A DNA stretch of 64,000 nt from Rhinopomastus cyanomelas (GCA_013400115.1 VXBP01002567.1:248001-312000), one strand, 5' to 3'; counted from the stretch's first letter, positions 45,319 to 57,022 are shown. Made by a program: numbers and translations. The notes: a model not told the origin generated them from the letters alone.

Positions 45319-45914
45319 AGTAACTGGCCTCGTATCATCTGGGAGGTCTGCAGACCGAAAGTAGAAGCCAAACATTCAGATGCCCAGTGAAGTCCTTTGG
45401 CCCATTAAACCCTCCTTCTTCTCCGTCCTGTTCCTTGTAGATCCCTGGTTAGTGCAGTTCCAAGCCTCGTGCTAGAGGGCCTTGAGGGACATGACTAATG
45501 GGTGGTGGGTGTACTCATCTCCTTGTTCTGGCTCTGTTCTCTCCTGCGCAGGAAGCCTGTTCTGAGGCTTTTGGTTTCTTTGCTTGATTTTCATTTTCTG
45601 CATTTTGCTGCTGTTTGAGCAGGAGGAGGGTGGAAAGGTGCTGTGAAGGTAGTGCTGGAGGCAGTAGGGACTGGGGTGGTCCTTAATGGCATTGGGACCA
45701 CCACTGGAATGGTCCTGAGGGATGGTATTTGTGATCCATTACAGACTTCATTTCAAATGGTTTTTGAACTAGGAGCAGGACAGGACAGAGTTTGGAGCAG
45801 ACCAGAGTTGCAGCTTGATTAGATCTTCTTCTGAAGTCACTGAAGATACAGGGGCCCTGTTTGATGTGATTGCAATAGTCTTAGTGATGGAGTTTTTGTG
45901 AATAACAAACTAAA
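45319..45914. other. unique spacer
   Basis: Nothing recognised. Confidence 0.4.
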
Positions 45915-46546
45915 AATGGATCAGCAACGGGCCCTTGTGGTCAAGAAGACCAGTAGGGTGTTGGGATGGATCAAGAGGAGGGTGTCTAGCAGATCGAGGG
46001 AGGTTCTTCTACCCCTTTATTCTGCTTGAGTGAGGCTGCACCTGGAATCCTGTGTCCCCAACTCAAGAGGGACAGAGAATTAGTTGAGAGAATTCAACGC
46101 AGAGCTATGAGGGTGATTGGGGGTCTGGAACAAGTGGTTTATGAAGAGAGACTGAGAAAACGGGGACTTTCCAGTCTGGACAAAAGAAGGCTAAGAGGGG
46201 ATTTAATCGCTGTCTATAACTCTGAGAGCTGGGTGTCAAGAGGAAAGCACTTCCTTCTTTTTAATGGTGTCACACAGGACAAGGGGTGGTGGATGCAAGC
46301 CTGAACACAGCTCAATCTGAGGAAAACATCTTTACAATCACAGTTATTAAATATTGGAGGGGGTTGCCCAGGGAGGTTCTCAAGTCCCCTTCTCTGGAGA
46401 TGCTTCTGACCCGACTGGATGTGGTTTTGTGTAGTTTGATTTAGGCTTTTTGGGCAGTTGTGCTTTCCAGCCCTTTGTGTCCTGCTTGAGCAGGAGGGTT
46501 GGACCTGATGGCCTCTGAAGACTCCTCTCAACCCTCATAAACCATG
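45915..46546 (+). repeat. CR1 group 5 long 3' copy
   Basis: Sense copy beginning at tggatcagcaacgggccctt (ORF2 MDQQRALV.. region) and running through RIQRRAMRVIGGLEQ and LSSLDKRRLRGDLIAVYNS to the group 5 3' UTR 'cctgcttgagcaggagggtt' and 'ggacctgatggcctctga'. Several frameshifts. The most complete group 5 copy here. Confidence 0.93.
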
Positions 46547-46825
46547 TAACCTGTGTACCCCATCAAATCCTACAGCAGATTTGAGGAAGGAGACTGTTAC
46601 TATAAAATTCCTGCCCTGCGTCTTGCAGCTCAGGTTTGGAAATTCACTTTCTAATCTTGTGCAATGGTGGTTTATCAAAACACTAGCACCTGAGGTTCAA
46701 AGAAAGGAGATGGTATTTTGTTTGTTTGGTTTTGGTTCAAGGTTCTTCTTGGTTGAGGTTGTATTGCTTTGTTTGTTTTGATCACTTTCAGCCAGCACCA
46801 ACCTTGCCTGAGCTTTGCATGACAT
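46547..46825. other. unique spacer
   Basis: Nothing recognised; T-rich 46720-46780. Confidence 0.4.
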
Positions 46826-46860
46826 GAGAATGTTAGGGATGGGAAGGGACCTCGAAAGAT
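46826..46860 (-). repeat. CR1 group 1 ultrashort tail
   Basis: Thirty-five bp (gagaatgttagggatggga, then agggacctcgaaagat). It abuts the first copy of an 84 bp direct repeat. Confidence 0.8.
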
Positions 46861-46945
46861 CTTGCTCTTTACTCTTCTATAGGTTTATTACACCTCAAGA
46901 GCTCAAGCACTTTAGTACCACTGGGAATCGGATCCAAAGCCCCTC
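46861..46945 (+). repeat. 84 bp direct repeat, copy 1
   Basis: Runs from cttgctctttactcttctat to 'ggatccaaagcccctc' and is followed at once by N at 46946. Copy 2 is at 47300-47383. One extra T relative to copy 2, otherwise identical by eye. Confidence 0.9.
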
Positions 46946-47104
46946 NCAATTCCAAAGGATCATCATCACCAAAGTTTATCTCCAGTTTTGCCTTTGCAGT
47001 CTGTTTTCACAAATAACAATGATGTGGCTTGTCACTGCGAGCAGTGGGCATGTAGAGTAAAGTGAGGAGCTGCATGTCTCAGAGGGGAGACTGCACATGT
47101 AAAA

Positions 47105-47156
47105 CAGCATCCACAAGACCATTGGCTACACAGCATCCACAAGACCATTGGCTATA
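47105..47156 (+). repeat. 26 bp tandem duplication
   Basis: cagcatccacaagaccattg plus gctaca at 47105-47130 is repeated at 47131-47156 with one difference (c to t). Confidence 0.9.
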
Positions 47157-47157
47157 C

Positions 47158-47400
47158 AGCTGTGATGGTTTAGTCGGTGTGTATCCCTTCAAGCTGCTGT
47201 GCCTTTGTCCAGGAGAAGGGACAGTCCTCTCCTCAACCTCGCCAGCGAGGGTAAAGTCCAATCTTTTACTTCAGTTTCCTCAAGTGATGCCCAGGGTTCC
47301 TTGCTCTTTACTCTCTATAGGTTTATTACACCTCAAGAGCTCAAGCACTTTAGTACCACTGGGAATCGGATCCAAAGCCCCTCTCTTCCTAAGAGACATC
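47158..47400 (+). mobile_element. possible LTR fragment containing direct repeat copy 2
   Basis: 'tgtgatggtttagtcggtgt' near 47160 looks like the 5' start of some avian ERV LTRs. 47300-47383 is the second copy of the 84 bp repeat. A terminal CA, a TATA box and a TSD were not found, so the assignment is weak. Confidence 0.25.
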
Positions 47401-49115
47401 ACTGTAGGTCACACTGAACTTTGAGCACAGCTCAGCCCTGCTGAGTCTGGGTTACCGTTGCTGGCAGCAATGGGATCAGACTCGGAAGGGGTCTTGATTA
47501 AATGTAGAGATGATCTATCTAGAGGTATTGTTTCTGTGGCTACAAAGTGTTGTAGGATGGCTGTGAAACTGGAAGCCAGTCCACAACCCATGAGTGTCTT
47601 TCCAGTAGTGTTTTTGTGGAGGGCACCTGCACGTGGCTGTCCAGTGGTTCCTTGGTGCAGGCTCCTGTGATCTGATACTGCCCTGGGCAGGTTGCTCTGG
47701 GTATCACCAGCCTCCCCAGATGCTACTTTGGAGCACGATGGCCACTCTGAGTTTCTCAGAGTGCTTCATTCTGAATGCTTTTGCCCTGAGCACAGTGCCT
47801 TCTGCTATCACCAGCCCACTGGCTGACCTCTTCACAGGACATCCTTGGTGTGCACTTCCACACCTTGCTGTCTGCCCTCCTCCTCAGCAGCTGCACAGGG
47901 CGATGTGAGGGTTCAGGGGGCAGACTCTGTGTGTGTGTGTTACACCTATAGCAGTGCAGGAGGGAGCCTGGTGTGATTTAACATTGGGAGGGCAGCCAGC
48001 TGGCTTCAGACACGGGGCTTGATGCAGCAGGGAGATTATATTCTGTTCAACAAACCTGCTCTGCACAGTTAAACTTTATGAAGCTTGTGAAGGCAGCATG
48101 AATTCACAGAGTAAGTGCTGGATGGGGAGCAGGGAGCTCTGTAGTTATAAACTAGCTCCTGTCAAAAAAGATTTACCAGAAGGCTTTGAATAAAAGATTT
48201 ATTCCGTGCCATTCTCCCCATGAACAAAGTGGAGGTGTTGTATTTTCTTTAGCTCACCCCTGTAGCTAATTAGATTTTTGTATCGTGTTTGTTTTGTGCT
48301 TTAAAGTTGGGTTTTATAAACCCAAAATGTAGAGGTTTTTTGGGTTTATAAAAAGCAGCCCCTTAGTTGTAAGAAAACGGTGCGGAATTGTGCTAACAAG
48401 GAATTAATATTTATAGTAACAATTCATGTTTGATAGTAACAAGTAACATTGATTTAAAAAATGGATGAAAATAGAATTTTGAAGTAAATACTCTTTAAAA
48501 AGCCCAATAAATCGGTACTTTCAAACCAGAAGCTCCTAACTCTTTCTGTAAATAGCTCCTTCTGTAGACAATCAGAATAGGGAGCTGATTCGAAACAGAT
48601 CTATGGTGCAGCTACAGTCCATCCGTGGAGACTTTTAAGTCCATATGGCGAGAGTGCCTAAGGAGTCAAATACTTTGTGGAAGGATCATGCAATTAATCA
48701 AGAGGAGTAGTGGTGTTTTCAGTTAATTTAAATCTATTTAGTTGGGGTTGTTTTTTTTTTAGGTGAAAAAAAGTGTCTCCACTTCAAAGACCAGGAAAGA
48801 ATCCTTAGGATTTCCTGTTTATTCAATTTTTGGCGGCTGTCACAATCCATGTATTTTGAACTATTTTATTCAGTGGAATCTGTTACTTCTTAGTGACAGA
48901 GGAAAGCTCGTGACTTTACAAATAGCCATGTGCTGCATCTTTAGTTTGGTTTTCCTTCATCAGATACGTGGCACAGGTAAGGACGCACCGAGCGATGTAG
49001 CTTTCATTGTCCCTCCTAATTGGAGAGAAGATTATTAATTTTCCTGTTAAACTTCAAACCAAAAGCTATTCTCAGTGACTGGATTAAACTGTGTGATTCT
49101 GTAGCTATCCTGGTG
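47401..49115. other. long unique spacer
   Basis: A short (TG)6 at about 47929-47940. AT-rich from 48170 to 48530. No repeat family or exon recognised in 1.7 kb. Confidence 0.4.
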
Positions 49116-49218
49116 ATCATGGGATCATGGAATCATGGAATCATTAGGGATTGGAAGGGACCTCAAAAGATCATCCAGATCAATCCACCTGCCACAGCAG
49201 GATCACCTAGACCAAGTC
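49116..49218 (-). repeat. CR1 group 1 tail, part of a chimeric CR1
   Basis: Antisense tail with three variant octamers (gggatcatggaatcatgga), then 'atcattagggattggaagg', ending 'agaccaagtcat' where group 3 sequence takes over. Confidence 0.92.
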
Positions 49219-49300
49219 ATACAGTCAGTTGGGGTTAGAAGCAACCACAGGATCATCCAGTTCCAACTCCTCTACCATGAGTAGGGACACCCCACCATCT
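49219..49300 (-). repeat. CR1 group 3 portion of a chimeric CR1
   Basis: 'acagtcagttggggttagaa', 'ccacaggatcatccagttcc' and 'gtagggacaccccaccat' match the group 3 3' end seen at 57023 and 58641. The join to the group 1 tail falls at the same base as in those copies. Confidence 0.88.
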
Positions 49301-49509
49301 GCTTTGATTTGAGGAAAGGTTGTGTATTATCCACTCCAGGTTTGAGCCATATTCTAAGTGTAAAAGTTTGGTTGGCTAAATGGTTAAGATGGAGGAAGAA
49401 GGAGTTGAGTGACAAATCAACATTCTTAGGCTCCGCAGATGCAATTGCAAGTCATTTTGGGCAGAATTTAGGGAAAAAGGGAGAAGCAGTGGCAAATATG
49501 AATCATTCT

Positions 49510-49718
49510 ACATCAGTCTGAGAAGGAACCTCTTCATGGTGAGGGTGACAGAGCACTGGAAGGGGCTGCCCAGGGGGGTTGTGGAGTCTCCTTCTCTGCA
49601 GACATTTCAAACCCACCTGGATGTGTTCCTGTGCAGCTGGATCTAGGGGACCCTGCTGTGGCAGGGGGATTGGACTGGATGATCTTTCGAGGTCCCTTCC
49701 AATCCCTAATGTTCTGCA
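49510..49718 (+). repeat. CR1 group 1 3' fragment
   Basis: Sense copy from 'catcagtctgagaaggaacc' via 'gggctgcccaggggggttgt' to 'atccctaatgttctgca'. Confidence 0.94.
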
Positions 49719-51077
49719 AATAAAAATCCCTGATATGAAGAAATAAACTCAGAGATCTGACACCACTTCCTAGCTCTTCTGTCACAGCCCTGCTTTAATG
49801 ACTTTGTTCATTCTGTCCCATGCTGAGTGCCCTGCCTTTAGCTAAGGCAAGTTCTCTTTCCTTGCCTGTGTGATTAACAGGGAGAAAGTGTCTTGTCATG
49901 TTTGTATAGATCCCTGGAAGCCTTTAGCTGCCGCTGTGATGTGAATATAAAAAGCTGACACCCCGAGCAGCGTAGGGTGGCTTCGATCAGATTTTGGATT
50001 CCTGCCTGTGATCCTGTTAAGGCTGAGCACACATTAGTGCACGAGCAGGGTTAACACCCCAGGAAGACAGACTTTCCACTGATAAGGCTTTGTGTGCTTT
50101 CCAGAGCAGGGTGCCCTCCGCTGCAGCCCATTCACCTTCTGGATGTCATCTTACACAATCAGGACTTAGGCAGGGCAATTAAATGGGATTTCTTAAGTGG
50201 CACTGAAAGAATGTTAATTGATGTGTGAAATATAATTACCCTCCTGGGCTCCTTGGCTTTCCTTTTGTTCGTGCCTGGGTTTGATTGAACAGCTCTACTT
50301 TCTGAGCCTATTGTACCATTCACTCACTCCTTTTCTTCCTAGAAGCAGGTGATGACTGAAAAAAAGGCTGTCTGCTAGTGCATCCCAAGTATTTCCCAAG
50401 GCAGCACAAAGAGGGGAGGGGAAGTGCAGGCAAAAACCAGTCACCCCTCTTGGTATGTGGGTCCTTTGCCGAATGCTGTTTTTGGGCTGGAGCCCTGCAT
50501 CTGGACTCCGACTCATGCCAGCTGAAAAGGAAACCTCTATTTGGTTTGCTTAAAAGGCAACAAGTCGACGTTTAAAAAGGCAACCTGGGGGGATTGTTCA
50601 GGGGTTTGACTTGATTCATCTGGAAAAGAAGTTAAATGAGGTGTGGCCAGGAACTTCTTAAAGCAGTCAAGCAAATACTTTCTCTACCGAGATGGTCAGG
50701 AAGCGAGAGGGTAGGATACTATAGGTTCTGCTAAGCATTGCCTCTCAATCACTTCCCTTAGCTTTGTCCTGGTGGGCTGTCATAATGTTCTCCACATGGG
50801 TGGTTATAGCCATCAGAATGTGCAATATATTGGATGTCTGGAGAGAATGCTGCTTCTGTGTGAATGGATGGCGGTGTGCGAGTGGGAAGGGACCAGAAAG
50901 AAACCTCTGCGATGGTTTTTGTTCATCCTGGCTCTTTCTGTTAGTGCCTGGTCTGTGTTTGTAGCATAAGATATGAGGGTAGCAAGGACACACATTTCCC
51001 TCTCCTAGAACCAGCAAAACTGGGTTGGTGTCAGATTAACAGAAGACATTTGAAAGCTTTACACTACATTTTGATTC
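49719..51077. other. unique spacer; candidate conserved element
   Basis: 50140-50260 is AT-rich, non-repetitive and carries clustered ATTA/TAAT cores ('gggcaattaaatggg', 'atgttaattgatgtg', 'tataattaccc'). No CR1 invades 49719-51077. Conservation cannot be tested here. Confidence 0.4.
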
Positions 51078-51312
51078 TTAGAATCATTAGGGATTGGAAG
51101 GGACCTTGAAAGATCATCTAGTCCAATCCCCCTGCCACAACAGGATCACCTAGACCAAGTCACACAGGAGCACATCCAGGAGGGTCCTGAACATCTCCAG
51201 AGAAGGAGACTCCACAACCCCCCTGGGCAGCCTGTTCCAGTGCTCCGTCACCCTCACCGTGAAGCGGTTCCTTCTTAGGTTGATGTGGAACACTCTATGT
51301 TCCAGCTTGCCG
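51078..51312 (-). repeat. CR1 group 1 3' copy
   Basis: Antisense copy from 'ttagaatcattagggattgg' to 'gatgtggaacactctatgtt'. Minus-strand frame includes EHRVFHINLRRNRFTVRVTE and HWNRLPRGVVESPSL, without a stop to the usual end. Confidence 0.95.
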
Positions 51313-51329
51313 TAGCAAATTCTGATACG

Positions 51330-51403
51330 TGATCCTCCTCTGGCAGGGCGTTTGGACTGGATGATCTTTTGAGGTCCCATCCAGTTCCTAATGTTCTGTG
51401 ATT
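51330..51403 (+). repeat. CR1 group 1 tail in inverted orientation to neighbour
   Basis: Sense tail ('gtgatcctcctctggcaggg' to 'taatgttctgtgattt') 17 bp after the antisense copy 51078-51312. The two tails could pair as a hairpin. Confidence 0.92.
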
Positions 51404-52124
51404 TAAAAGTCTGCTCTGGCGATGATGTTGCCTCATGGTTGTGTGTCCTGCTGTATCCCAGCAGGCTCCCAGGGAGTATTTGCTGTTGCCCACATAGGCC
51501 AACCTGGCTAATGAAACTCTCTTAATATTTCTTGTTCTGAAATGCTCCTAATTTTTGGGCTGCAGAACATCCCTTGGCAACGAGTGCTGGTTTAAATGCA
51601 TCTAGGATGAAAAGATCCTTTCTTTTCTAGGCAGAAGCCCTCTGTCCTTGCCCAAGTGCTGGTTCTTGCTTCATTAGAACCAGTAGATGTTTCCTAATCG
51701 CTGTCCTCGTAAAGTTGATGGCCTTGTAGCTGTGACTGATCTGCCTGCTTGCAGAGCTCTGCTGTAATCCCTCCTTAGTCATCCCTCTGTTGGAGAAGTG
51801 TGTTTAGTCTGTCTAGTCCTTCCTGTAGGTCCCTGTCAGCCCAGTTGTACTTTTTGTTATTCTGCTGCTAACATTTCTTCAGGAAACTGAAGTTGCCTCA
51901 GGGCAACTAGAACTGCATGTGATTTTTCAGGATCTTGGAGTCAGTGGTGATTAAAAGGAGTTTATTTTTTGTCTGTCTCTGTTGCTAACTTTCTGTTTGC
52001 CCCGTTGATGTGTTGTTAATATTAAGCTGATTATCCCGTAGGTTGAGTTCAGATTGTGTTTTGTGGGGGTCGGGAACCACTGCTGGAGCGAGAGGGCAAA
52101 GCCTGAAGCTGCCAGCGGAGAGCT
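51404..52124. other. unique spacer
   Basis: Nothing recognised. Confidence 0.4.
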
Positions 52125-52346
52125 GAGCTGGATGTTAGGAAGCCCTCCCTCAACACTGAAAGGGTGATCTGGACTGGACTGCCCAGGGCAGTGGTGGAGT
52201 CCCCATCCCTGGAGGTGCTGAAGGACAGCCTGGCTGTGGCACTTAGAGCCCTGGTCTAGCTGATTGTGGTGATGTCGGGTCATAGGCTGGGCTGGATGAT
52301 GGATGATCTCAGAGGTCTTTTCCAGCCTCACCAGTTCAGTGATTCT
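52125..52346 (+). repeat. CR1 group 6 (GC-rich) 3' fragment
   Basis: 'gctggatgttaggaagccct', 'tggactgcccagggcagtgg', 'agtccccatccctggaggtg', 'ggcataggctgggctgg'-type 3' UTR, and the end 'ttttccagcctcaccagttc'. Same family as 61549-62028. Confidence 0.9.
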
Positions 52347-53787
52347 TACAGTGTGTGTTTTTGTCAGTGCAGTTCCCTGATGCAGTTGTTACAGAACCAT
52401 TTTCATATAAGTCAGGATTCAACAGCTGTCATGAAGTTCCATAATGGGCTGTTCTGGACACCAAAGGTTGAAGCTCCATCTTTCTTTTCCAGAAGGAACT
52501 TGAATGCACAGGTAGTGCCTTAAAAACCCACACACTGCTGTATTAGTCTAGCACCTCATCTCATTTCTCTGTCCCATCAAAATATGTTCATTTGTTGCCC
52601 TGATGGGACATGAAAGCACATTTTGAAGTGTTGTGAACATCTGGCCAGTGACTGGACTTTCACCCACCTCGATGTTCCTGCATGGCCTGTGCACGTCTCC
52701 AAAACTTGACCTTTTATATAGGGGTGACCTGAGCTGTGTCTGTTGGTGAACGGTAATAAAACAGGAAAGTTAATTGATTATGAATACTGAAAGGTTAAGA
52801 GCCAACTGAGGGATAGTGAGGGACGGATAGGATGAAAGCTGGTTCCAGGAGGGGCTGAGAATGCCAGAGGGCGGCAGCAGCAGCTCTGAGTGTTCCACCC
52901 CAACCCCTGGGTTTAAGGTTTGCTTGCACACTAGTTTTCCCGAGGACAAACAGTGCTGTGTGTCCTTTCCATCTAAAAATGCCAGTGATAGGGTAGGGAA
53001 TTGCAGATGCTTTGCTTCCCTGCCAAGTAAACCATAACAGATTAACAAAGAGGTCACAAAACCTGCATTTTAGTGACAGCTGAGTTAAATGCCACCTTTC
53101 CCAGAGCCTGGGATGCAGAACCAGAAGCTTGGGGTGTGCACAGATCACTTGCAGGAGTTGGGAGCGGGTGGGTGTTTGACTGCTTTCCTGGCACAATCCT
53201 AGGTAAGGAGGAGGCAAATGGAGAAACCCTCACTTAGTGGAGCTGCTTGGTGGCCACAGTCACTATATCCCCCCGATACTGCAGCTCCTGTTCCAGCTCA
53301 TTTAGCACCACAACCCTCCATAAACCAAAGGGAGTACAACATGCCTAATGTAGCGTGAGGAGCAAGGCGGGATGCGCCCGGCGGTGGAGATTTACTGCTA
53401 CCTGATGGGCTTCGGTGAACAGCATCCTCCTCCCCCGAGAACCATCAGGGCCGTCTCTCCCTCTCCCTCTTACGCTCCCCGGCGCGCACCACACGTACAA
53501 ACCTGCTCTTGAGGGTGCACTTGAGTCTTTGTTTTCCCTCATTAAAAGTGCCAAGATGCGTGTCGAACGCCTGGAGCGCTCTCCTGCTTCGTCGTTTTAT
53601 TGTAGGACTATTAAAAGTCTTATCTAATTTATTTTTCCCTTTCCGAGGGCGTGTGTCTTACGACTGACACCGCGAGTGTTTATGTCAAGCGGAGATGACA
53701 CGCTCTGTCTGCAGAAACACTCTTCTGTCTTTGCTGTTGGAGGGGCTCTTAAAGGGGCATGAATATTTGCCTTTCTTCTTTGGTTCT
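52347..53787. other. unique spacer, CpG-richer 3' half
   Basis: 53350-53720 has more CpG than its surroundings (gatgcgcccggcggtggag) and is of high complexity. ORFs on both strands at 53345-53627 have no domain motif. No promoter element I can name. Confidence 0.4.
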
Positions 53788-54830
53788 GTTACTCTGCCCT
53801 GGTAAGGGCACATCTGGAATATTCTGGGCTCCTCGGTTCAAGAGGGATAGAGACATGATTGAGAGATTGCAGCAGAGGGCCATGAGGATGACGAGGGGAC
53901 TGGAGCACCAATCTTATGAGGAGAGATTGAGAGATCTGGGACTTTTTAGGCTGGAGAGGAGAAGGTTGTGAGGGGACTTAATCACTGTCTATAAATCCAC
54001 GAGGGCTGGGTGTCAAGAATCATAGAATCATTAGGGATTGGAAGGGACCTTGAAAGATCATCCAGTCCAATCTCCCCACCACAGCAGAATCACCTAGACT
54101 GAGTCACACGGGAACACATCCAGGTGGGTCTTAAACGTCTCCAGAGAAGGAGACTCCACAACCTCCCTGGGCAGCCTGTTCCAGTGCTCTGTCACCCTCA
54201 CTGTGAAGAAGTTCCTTCTCATATTGATGTGGAACCTCCTCTGCTCCAGCTTACACCCACTGCCCCTCATCCTATCACTAGACATTGAGCAGAGCCTGGC
54301 TCCATCCTCCTGACACCCTCCTGTCACACATTTATAGACATTAATGAGCTCACCCCTCAGGCTCTTCTTCAAGCTAAAGAGACCCAACTCCCTCAGCCTC
54401 TCCTCATAAGGGAGGTGCTCCACCTCCTCCATCATCTTCGTTGCCCTATGCTGGACTGTCTCCAGCAGCTCCACGTCCCTCTTGACCTGAGGGGCTCAGA
54501 ACTGGACACAACACTCCAGATGTGGTAAGAAGAGAGAGACCATCTCCTTTCACTTGCACCCTGTGATAGGACAAGAGGCAGTGGGTGTCAGTTGGAGCAC
54601 AGGAAGTTCCACCTCAACATGAGGAGAAATTCCTTTACTGTAAGGGTTACAGAGCGCTGGAACAGGCTGCCCAGGCAGATTGTGGAGTCTCCTTCCCTGA
54701 AGACTTTTAAGACCCCTCTGAATGGGTCTCTGTGTAACCCATCTTAGATTGTGTGGTCCTGCTTGAGCAGGGGAGCTGAACTTGCTGACCCCTGGAGGTC
54801 CCCTCAAACCCTTAAGGATTTGTGTATCTG
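53788..54830 (+). repeat. CR1 group 5 copy, interrupted by a group 1 CR1
   Basis: Sense copy 53788-54018 (peptides RLQQRAMRMTRGLEHQSYEE and RLRDLGLFRLERRRL) that resumes about 54537 ('cacttgcaccctgtgatagg') and ends 'cccttaaggatttgtgtat'. An antisense group 1 CR1 of ~518 bp separates the parts, with a possible AAGA short target duplication at the borders. Confidence 0.93.
54019..54536 (-). repeat. CR1 group 1 copy with open ORF2 C-terminus, nested
   Basis: Antisense copy with a 126-codon minus frame (54474-54094): LLETVQHRATKMMEEVEHLP, RLRELGLFSLKKSLRGELIN, GCQEDGARLCSMSSDRMRGS and RVTEHWNRLPREVVESPSLE, stopping at the usual ORF2 end. It extends 5' to 'ctcagaactggacacaacac'. The open frame and clean nesting suggest a recent insertion. 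Confidence 0.95.
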
Positions 54831-55133
54831 TTTAAAATAGTGATTAAAAGGGTAGAAGCAGCCCGTGTTCTGAAGGCTTCTGTCTTGGTGACGGCAGTTC
54901 TGTAGAGTCACAGCAGCATCTATTTGCTCTGAAGTCTACACTGCTGTTTCCTGCAGCTATAAATCACGTTAACACGTACTTTGAGGTGTGTGTAATGTCG
55001 GTGAGATGTGCACCTTTGTTTAGAAATGAGTGTTTATTGACTTTGCACCTTTAGGTAGTAGAGATGATAATTTTAAAAGTCCTTTAATTGCTTTTTCACA
55101 CACTTGGACTGGAATTAAAAATCCTCTACATAA
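54831..55133. other. unique spacer, AT-rich
   Basis: Nothing recognised. Confidence 0.4.
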
Positions 55134-56150
55134 AATCATGTCATTGGTGAGTTTGGAAAAGACCTTCAAGATCATCTAGTCCAACCATGAACCCAGCTAT
55201 CCCAAGGCCACCTCGAAACCCTGTCTCTGTGCTTCTTGCCTACCAAACTCTTAAACATGCCCAGGGATGGAGTTTTAGGCACCTTTCCAAGGTGTGATGA
55301 CCTTTTCAATGAAGAAGCTTTTCTTAATGTCCATCCTAAACTTCACCTGGTGCAGCTGGAGGCCATTTCCTCGTGTATTACTGCTTGTTCCCTGTGAGAA
55401 GAGACTGACTCCCACCTCTCTACACCCTCCTTTCAGGTAGCTGCAGACAGCGATAAGAGCTCCCCTCAGCCTCTTTTTCTTCAGACTAATCAGCCCCAAC
55501 TCCTTTAGCTGCTCCTCACAAGGTTTGTTCTCTGGATCCTTCATCAACCTTGCCACCCCCCAGTGTCTTGATGTCTTTCTTGTATTGAGGTGCCCAAAAC
55601 TGATCCCAGTACTTGAGGTGTGGTCTCCCCAGTGCTGAGTACAGGAGATAATCTACTGCTGCTGGCCACACTGTTTCTGATGCAAGCCAGGATGCCATTG
55701 GCTGCCTTGGCTACCTGAATTCATATTTAGCTGATGATCCATCAGTCAATATCCCCAGGTCTGTTTCTGTCAAGAAGCTTTCCTGCCGTTCTGTCCCAAG
55801 CCTGTAACGTTCCGCCTTCTTGACTTTCCCCTTGGTTCTTCCACACGTTCAACCCTAGTGTCGCCACCATTAAGCTGGAAACACTCACATCCCTCCCTAA
55901 CATAGAGGGCCGCCCCACTGCCTATCCCTCCTGTAGAGATGGTAGCCACTCCAGTGCTTCCTTGGCCACATGCAGCCACTGCCAGTGTAAGCCACCCCCT
56001 TGGAAACCTTTCTAGCCAACACACCCTCAGCTTTCTGCACTGTAGCTTTTCCCAACCAGTGTCTGCACACCCCTGTCCCCCAAGGGAATCCTTAACTTCT
56101 GGTAACTCTTCTCCCTCCATGCTAAGATTTTGTTTCACTCTGAAAGGCAT
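55134..56150 (-). repeat. old CR1 with endonuclease remnant, large internal deletion
   Basis: Antisense old copy. 55134-55556 holds 3' UTR and ORF2 C-terminus (EEQLKELGLISLKKKRLRGA, GLQLHQVKFRMDIKKSFFIE). 55557-55812 carries the upstream ASWLASETVW..YLLYSALGRPHLKYWDQFW stretch (interrupted) and 'accccc'-type flank. From about 55800 to 55935 the minus frame reads GAALYVREGCECFQLNGGD, matching the CR1 endonuclease ALYVREG region. Most of EN and all of RT are missing between, so a multi-kb internal deletion is implied. The 5' limit past 55940 is uncertain. Confidence 0.85.
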
Positions 56151-56846
56151 CTTGGGCTATTGTTAGAAGAAGATTGCTCTGCCCAGGAAGCTGTAAGGCG
56201 CTGTGCTGTGTTTCCTCCTGCAGACCAAAGCCAAACCCTCTGGTACCTTGCATTTCCTTTCAAGCAGCTCAAGCTGCTTTGGCACCAGCCGTCAGTATCA
56301 GACTGAAAACTAGAGCAAGGAAGTCTCAAGTGAGTGAACACTGCAGCGGGGCCAGGACCTTGTTTTGTGACTCATCCATTTGGAGAAACACCCATCTGAA
56401 AAGCCTGATGCTGAGACGGTCCAACATAAATGACACAAGAGAGACCCTCAGCCAACAGACAAATCCTGTTTCCACTTGTTGTAGGAACAGGGGAAGTGGC
56501 TCTGCCCCCTAACAGGCTGTGAAACTGGGGCAGGACATTGCAGTATCCTTTTTCCTCTACGTTTGCCTTTGCTCCTACGCTTGCCCTTCCTTTAGGACCC
56601 TTCTAACCTTTCAAATGGGAAAGGCAAGTGGCTTCCTGTCCGCGTGTTTATGGAGTGAACTGGTGCAGGCTGGGTTTGAGGAAGGCTATAGGTTTCCTGG
56701 CATTTGCTCAACCCTTGGTGTGTTCTGGCCTTTGTGCAAACAATTGTCCCGGCCCCACCTCGCTGAGCACTTGCTGTGTCTTACAAGAAGTGGTTGGGAA
56801 GTCTTTTGTAAACCACAGAGCAGTGTCCATTTGCCGTATGATGGGT
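56151..56846. other. unique spacer
   Basis: No repeat recognised. Overlapping plus-strand ORFs at 56174-56887 show no domain motif. Confidence 0.4.
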
Positions 56847-56939
56847 TCACAGAATCACAGAACATCAGAGATTGGAAAGGACCTTGAAAGATCATCCAGT
56901 CTAATCTGCTGGCCACAGCAGGATCCCCTAGACCAAGTC
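56847..56939 (-). repeat. CR1 group 1 tail, first of tandem
   Basis: Antisense tail 'tcacagaatcacagaacatc' to 'ccctagaccaagtca', where the next tail starts, sharing the TCA. Confidence 0.93.
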
Positions 56940-57022
56940 ATAGAATCATTAGGGAGTAGAAGGGACTTTGAAAGATCATCTAGTCCAATCCTCCTGCCAC
57001 AGCAGGATCACCTAGGCCAAGT

